From Roseiarcus sp043784465 (lineage in GTDB: Bacteria; Pseudomonadota; Alphaproteobacteria; Rhizobiales; Beijerinckiaceae): a DNA stretch of 12,255 nt. Shown here in pieces: positions 10,163-12,255 of this stretch. Below the pieces are notes generated by a model, which was given only the letters and a program-made list of their open reading frames with translations, made no database searches and was not told the DNA's origin. Within the stretch, counting starts at the first letter, position 1, and each line of letters opens with the position of its first letter. A program made the position numbers and the translations under genes. Where the stretch lies: the NCBI GenBank assembly GCA_043784465.1, contig JAYVYJ010000113.1, positions 1 to 12,255 of the forward strand, written 5' to 3'.

Positions 10163-12255
10163 ATGGCCAGCGTGACAACCACGAAGAGCACCTTCACTAT
10201 CAGCATCGGCGCGGACCAGACCTACAATCTTATCGGCTCGGATGACAATGTGACGTTGGCGTCCAACGATATTCTGGGCTTGTTCGGTTCGGGCAACCAC
10301 ATCATCGCCACGGGCGCGGGCGATTCCGTCTGGATGGGATCGAACGGGCAGCTTGCGACGGGCGCCGCCATCGACACGATCAACTTTTACCAGGGCGGCT
10401 ATCTTTACGAGATGGGCAGTTCCAACGTCACGCTCGTGGGCTCCCATGTCAACGTGACCGTCAACGACTGGGACACGCTGACAGCTTCGGGCAGCGCCCT
10501 TCATTTCACCGCGTCCGGCCCCGGCGAAATCATCAGCATCGGCGGCAACGGCGTTTACGCCTCCGACGGCAACGACGAAATTGGAACGTTCGCCACCGGC
10601 GGGACGCTCAACGTGTTCGCCCATTCGCGGGTGGACGTGACGGGCTCCAACGTGAAGGCGACGCTGGCCGGCGACGATACGCTGGGCCTTTACGGCGCGG
10701 GCGAAACGGTCACGAGCACCGGCACGCGCAATTATGTCTGGATCGGCCAGAACGGGCAGAATGCGACCGGCGCCAATATCGACAACGTCACGCTCGCGCA
10801 GGGCGGCACGATGTTTGTGCTTGCACATTCCAATATCAACGTCAGCGGCTCGCATCTCGCGATCACGCTGACATCGAACGACACGCTGACGCTCGATCCC
10901 AATTATTTCGTGGGCGACGCCATCAGCGTCGTGGCGACCGGCGCCAACGACGTGGTCAACGTCAACTACGGGCTCTTCAATGCGGGCGCGAACGGCAACG
11001 CCGTCACATTCCAGCAGGGGGGAGCTCTGAACCTGGGCTACAACGCCTCCGTCGTCGCAGTCGGCGACGGCGTGACGGCCAATATCGGCTTGGCCAACCC
11101 CGGCGGCTTCACCGGAAATTCCGCGCTGACGCTGACGGGATCGGGAAACACGATCAACTTCACCGGCCTCGACTACGTGCTGTTTGGCGGCAACGGGCAG
11201 AACGCGACCGCCGCCCGCACCGACGTCATCAACGGCGTCGCAAGAAACACGGTGGTGCTCGCCAACTCCACCGTCACGGTCAACCCGATTGCGGGCAACG
11301 CCGTTACTGGGGAAGTCATCCTGAATGGAGCCGACACGCTGAACCTCAACGCCGCCGGCGTCACGGTGAGGGCGTTCGGCGGCGGCGACATCGTCAATCT
11401 GGCGAGTAACGGCCAGAACGCCAGCGCAATCTATAACGTCTATTTCGAGACCTATAGCCCCAGCGGGCCGCCCGTCTATACGCCCGGAATCCTCAACTTG
11501 AAATCCAATTCCAGCGTCGTGATGGACGCGGCCAACGCGTCCGTGACTTTGTTCAGCCAGGATACGCTGGCGATCGGCGGCGGCGCCGGCAATGTCGTCA
11601 ACATCGCGTCTTCGACCAGCGCGACCAACAATGTCGTCAATATCGGCGCCACGCCCGGCGTCACGACCGTCAACAATCTTTCTCCCAATTATGTCACCAC
11701 CGGCGACGTCATCATCGTGGGCTTTGGCGCGACGGGCGCGGTCAACGCCTCTCACACCGTCATCAAGGCGATCGACAACGCGACCGCCACCGTCCACGGC
11801 GTCGCCGACATCGTCTTCTCCAACCCCTACATTTCCGGCGGAACCTACGATTACTCGGGCAACACCCTCACCGTCGGCGGCAACGGCGCCACCGCCCTGA
11901 GCGACAATCTCGCCAAGGCCGACAGCGTCTATCTGGGCGATCTCGACACGCTCACCGTCGGGAACAACGCGACGCTGATCCTCGCGCCCAACAGCGCCGA
12001 CGCGACGCACGCGGGCTACGCCGCCGCCGTCAACCTCGGCGCCAACGACTACGTGTCGCTCACAGGAACCTACGCGCTGCTCGCGCCCGCCAAGACCGGC
12101 AGCGACGTGGTGACGGGCTTCGGCGGCGCGGACACGCTGACGCTTACCTCCACCTTCGCCAATTCGGCGGCGTTGCTGGCGGCGACCACCTACGCCGCCG
12201 GCAATGCGATGATCCATCTCGGCAATGCCGGCGACACGATCTCGCTCGCCGGGGT
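10163..12255 (+). CDS. Large Gly/Asn/Thr-rich beta-repeat protein, probably secreted (3' end outside window)
   Basis: An open frame of 697 codons that runs off the window, beginning MASVTTTKSTFTISIGADQT. Composition is typical of extracellular beta-solenoid or adhesin-like proteins: Gly, Asn, Asp, Thr, Val and Ala dominate, there is no cysteine, and lysine is very rare. Modules of about 70 residues recur. A short motif of the type G-x-N-G-Q-x-A occurs near residues 59, 127, 195, 275, 342, 414 and 571, each usually followed by GG-x-L, S-x-V-x-V, and DTL-x-L segments. Residues 33-100 and 168-236 are clearly alike. Near the edge, SDVVTGFGGADTLTL resembles an RTX-type calcium-binding repeat region. 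No N-terminal signal peptide is seen, which would fit type I secretion through a C-terminal signal beyond the window. The ribosome binding site is weak (CAGGGA about 11 bases upstream). The exact family is unknown. Confidence 0.8.
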   Translation, partial: MASVTTTKSTFTISIGADQTYNLIGSDDNVTLASNDILGLFGSGNHIIATGAGDSVWMGSNGQLATGAAIDTINFYQGGYLYEMGSSNVTLVGSHVNVTVNDWDTLTASGSALHFTASGPGEIISIGGNGVYASDGNDEIGTFATGGTLNVFAHSRVDVTGSNVKATLAGDDTLGLYGAGETVTSTGTRNYVWIGQNGQNATGANIDNVTLAQGGTMFVLAHSNINVSGSHLAITLTSNDTLTLDPNYFVGDAISVVATGANDVVNVNYGLFNAGANGNAVTFQQGGALNLGYNASVVAVGDGVTANIGLANPGGFTGNSALTLTGSGNTINFTGLDYVLFGGNGQNATAARTDVINGVARNTVVLANSTVTVNPIAGNAVTGEVILNGADTLNLNAAGVTVRAFGGGDIVNLASNGQNASAIYNVYFETYSPSGPPVYTPGILNLKSNSSVVMDAANASVTLFSQDTLAIGGGAGNVVNIASSTSATNNVVNIGATPGVTTVNNLSPNYVTTGDVIIVGFGATGAVNASHTVIKAIDNATATVHGVADIVFSNPYISGGTYDYSGNTLTVGGNGATALSDNLAKADSVYLGDLDTLTVGNNATLILAPNSADATHAGYAAAVNLGANDYVSLTGTYALLAPAKTGSDVVTGFGGADTLTLTSTFANSAALLAATTYAAGNAMIHLGNAGDTISLAG

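Noticed and set aside
10121..12217. A 698-codon open frame on the minus strand
   Set aside because: It is antisense to the repeat-protein frame. Its product is a monotonous Arg/Asp/Val/Gly-rich sequence with no fold, which follows from the codon pattern of the Gly/Asn/Thr-rich plus-strand gene.

Overview
This window looks like chromosomal DNA of an alphaproteobacterium, probably of the Hyphomicrobiales (Rhizobiales). The main evidence is a MipZ-type division-site ATPase, a family largely confined to Alphaproteobacteria. Supporting evidence is an rpsB-tsf-pyrH cluster whose S2 protein has a C-terminal helix-hairpin-helix extension, a cysteine-free L31, and high-G+C coding sequence almost throughout. 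The sequence does not allow a genus call.

Layout from left to right. (1) Positions 1-1147: a promoter-like site and mipZ, which controls where the FtsZ ring forms. (2) 1148-2207: a very strong intercistronic stem-loop, then a family-8-type glycosyltransferase on the same strand. (3) 2208-2392: a palindrome-rich spacer with a remnant of a common alphaproteobacterial intergenic repeat and the terminator of the next, minus-strand, unit. (4) 2393-3089: rpmE (L31) followed by a small predicted exported protein of unknown function, both on the minus strand, with a structured rpmE leader at 3090-3154 that resembles an attenuator. (5) 3269-5080: a complete half-size ABC exporter. (6) About 5081-7013: a conspicuously A+T-rich stretch with one long gene for an AIPR-family (abortive infection phage resistance) protein, apparently acquired horizontally. 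(7) 7014-9774, minus strand: rpsB-tsf-pyrH (S2, EF-Ts, UMP kinase) with hairpins in both spacers and a structured rpsB leader. (8) 9775-10162: a divergent intergenic region. (9) From 10163 to the window end: an unterminated plus-strand frame of 697 codons encoding a Gly/Asn/Thr/Val-rich repeat protein, probably a large secreted or surface beta-structured protein.

Most genes are housekeeping: ribosome assembly and translation (S2, L31, EF-Ts), pyrimidine nucleotides (PyrH), cell division (MipZ) and envelope (glycosyltransferase, ABC exporter). The accessory parts are the AIPR defence-type gene and the repeat protein. The most notable points are: the single-gene AIPR island beside pyrH, where frr would normally lie; an apparent Lys-to-Asp change at the expected nuclease-like motif of that AIPR protein; a terminator-like hairpin with competing pairings inside the rpmE leader; crossing complementary segments in the rpsB leader; and the approximately 70-residue repeats of the terminal protein. 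I see no tRNA, rRNA, CRISPR array or insertion sequence.
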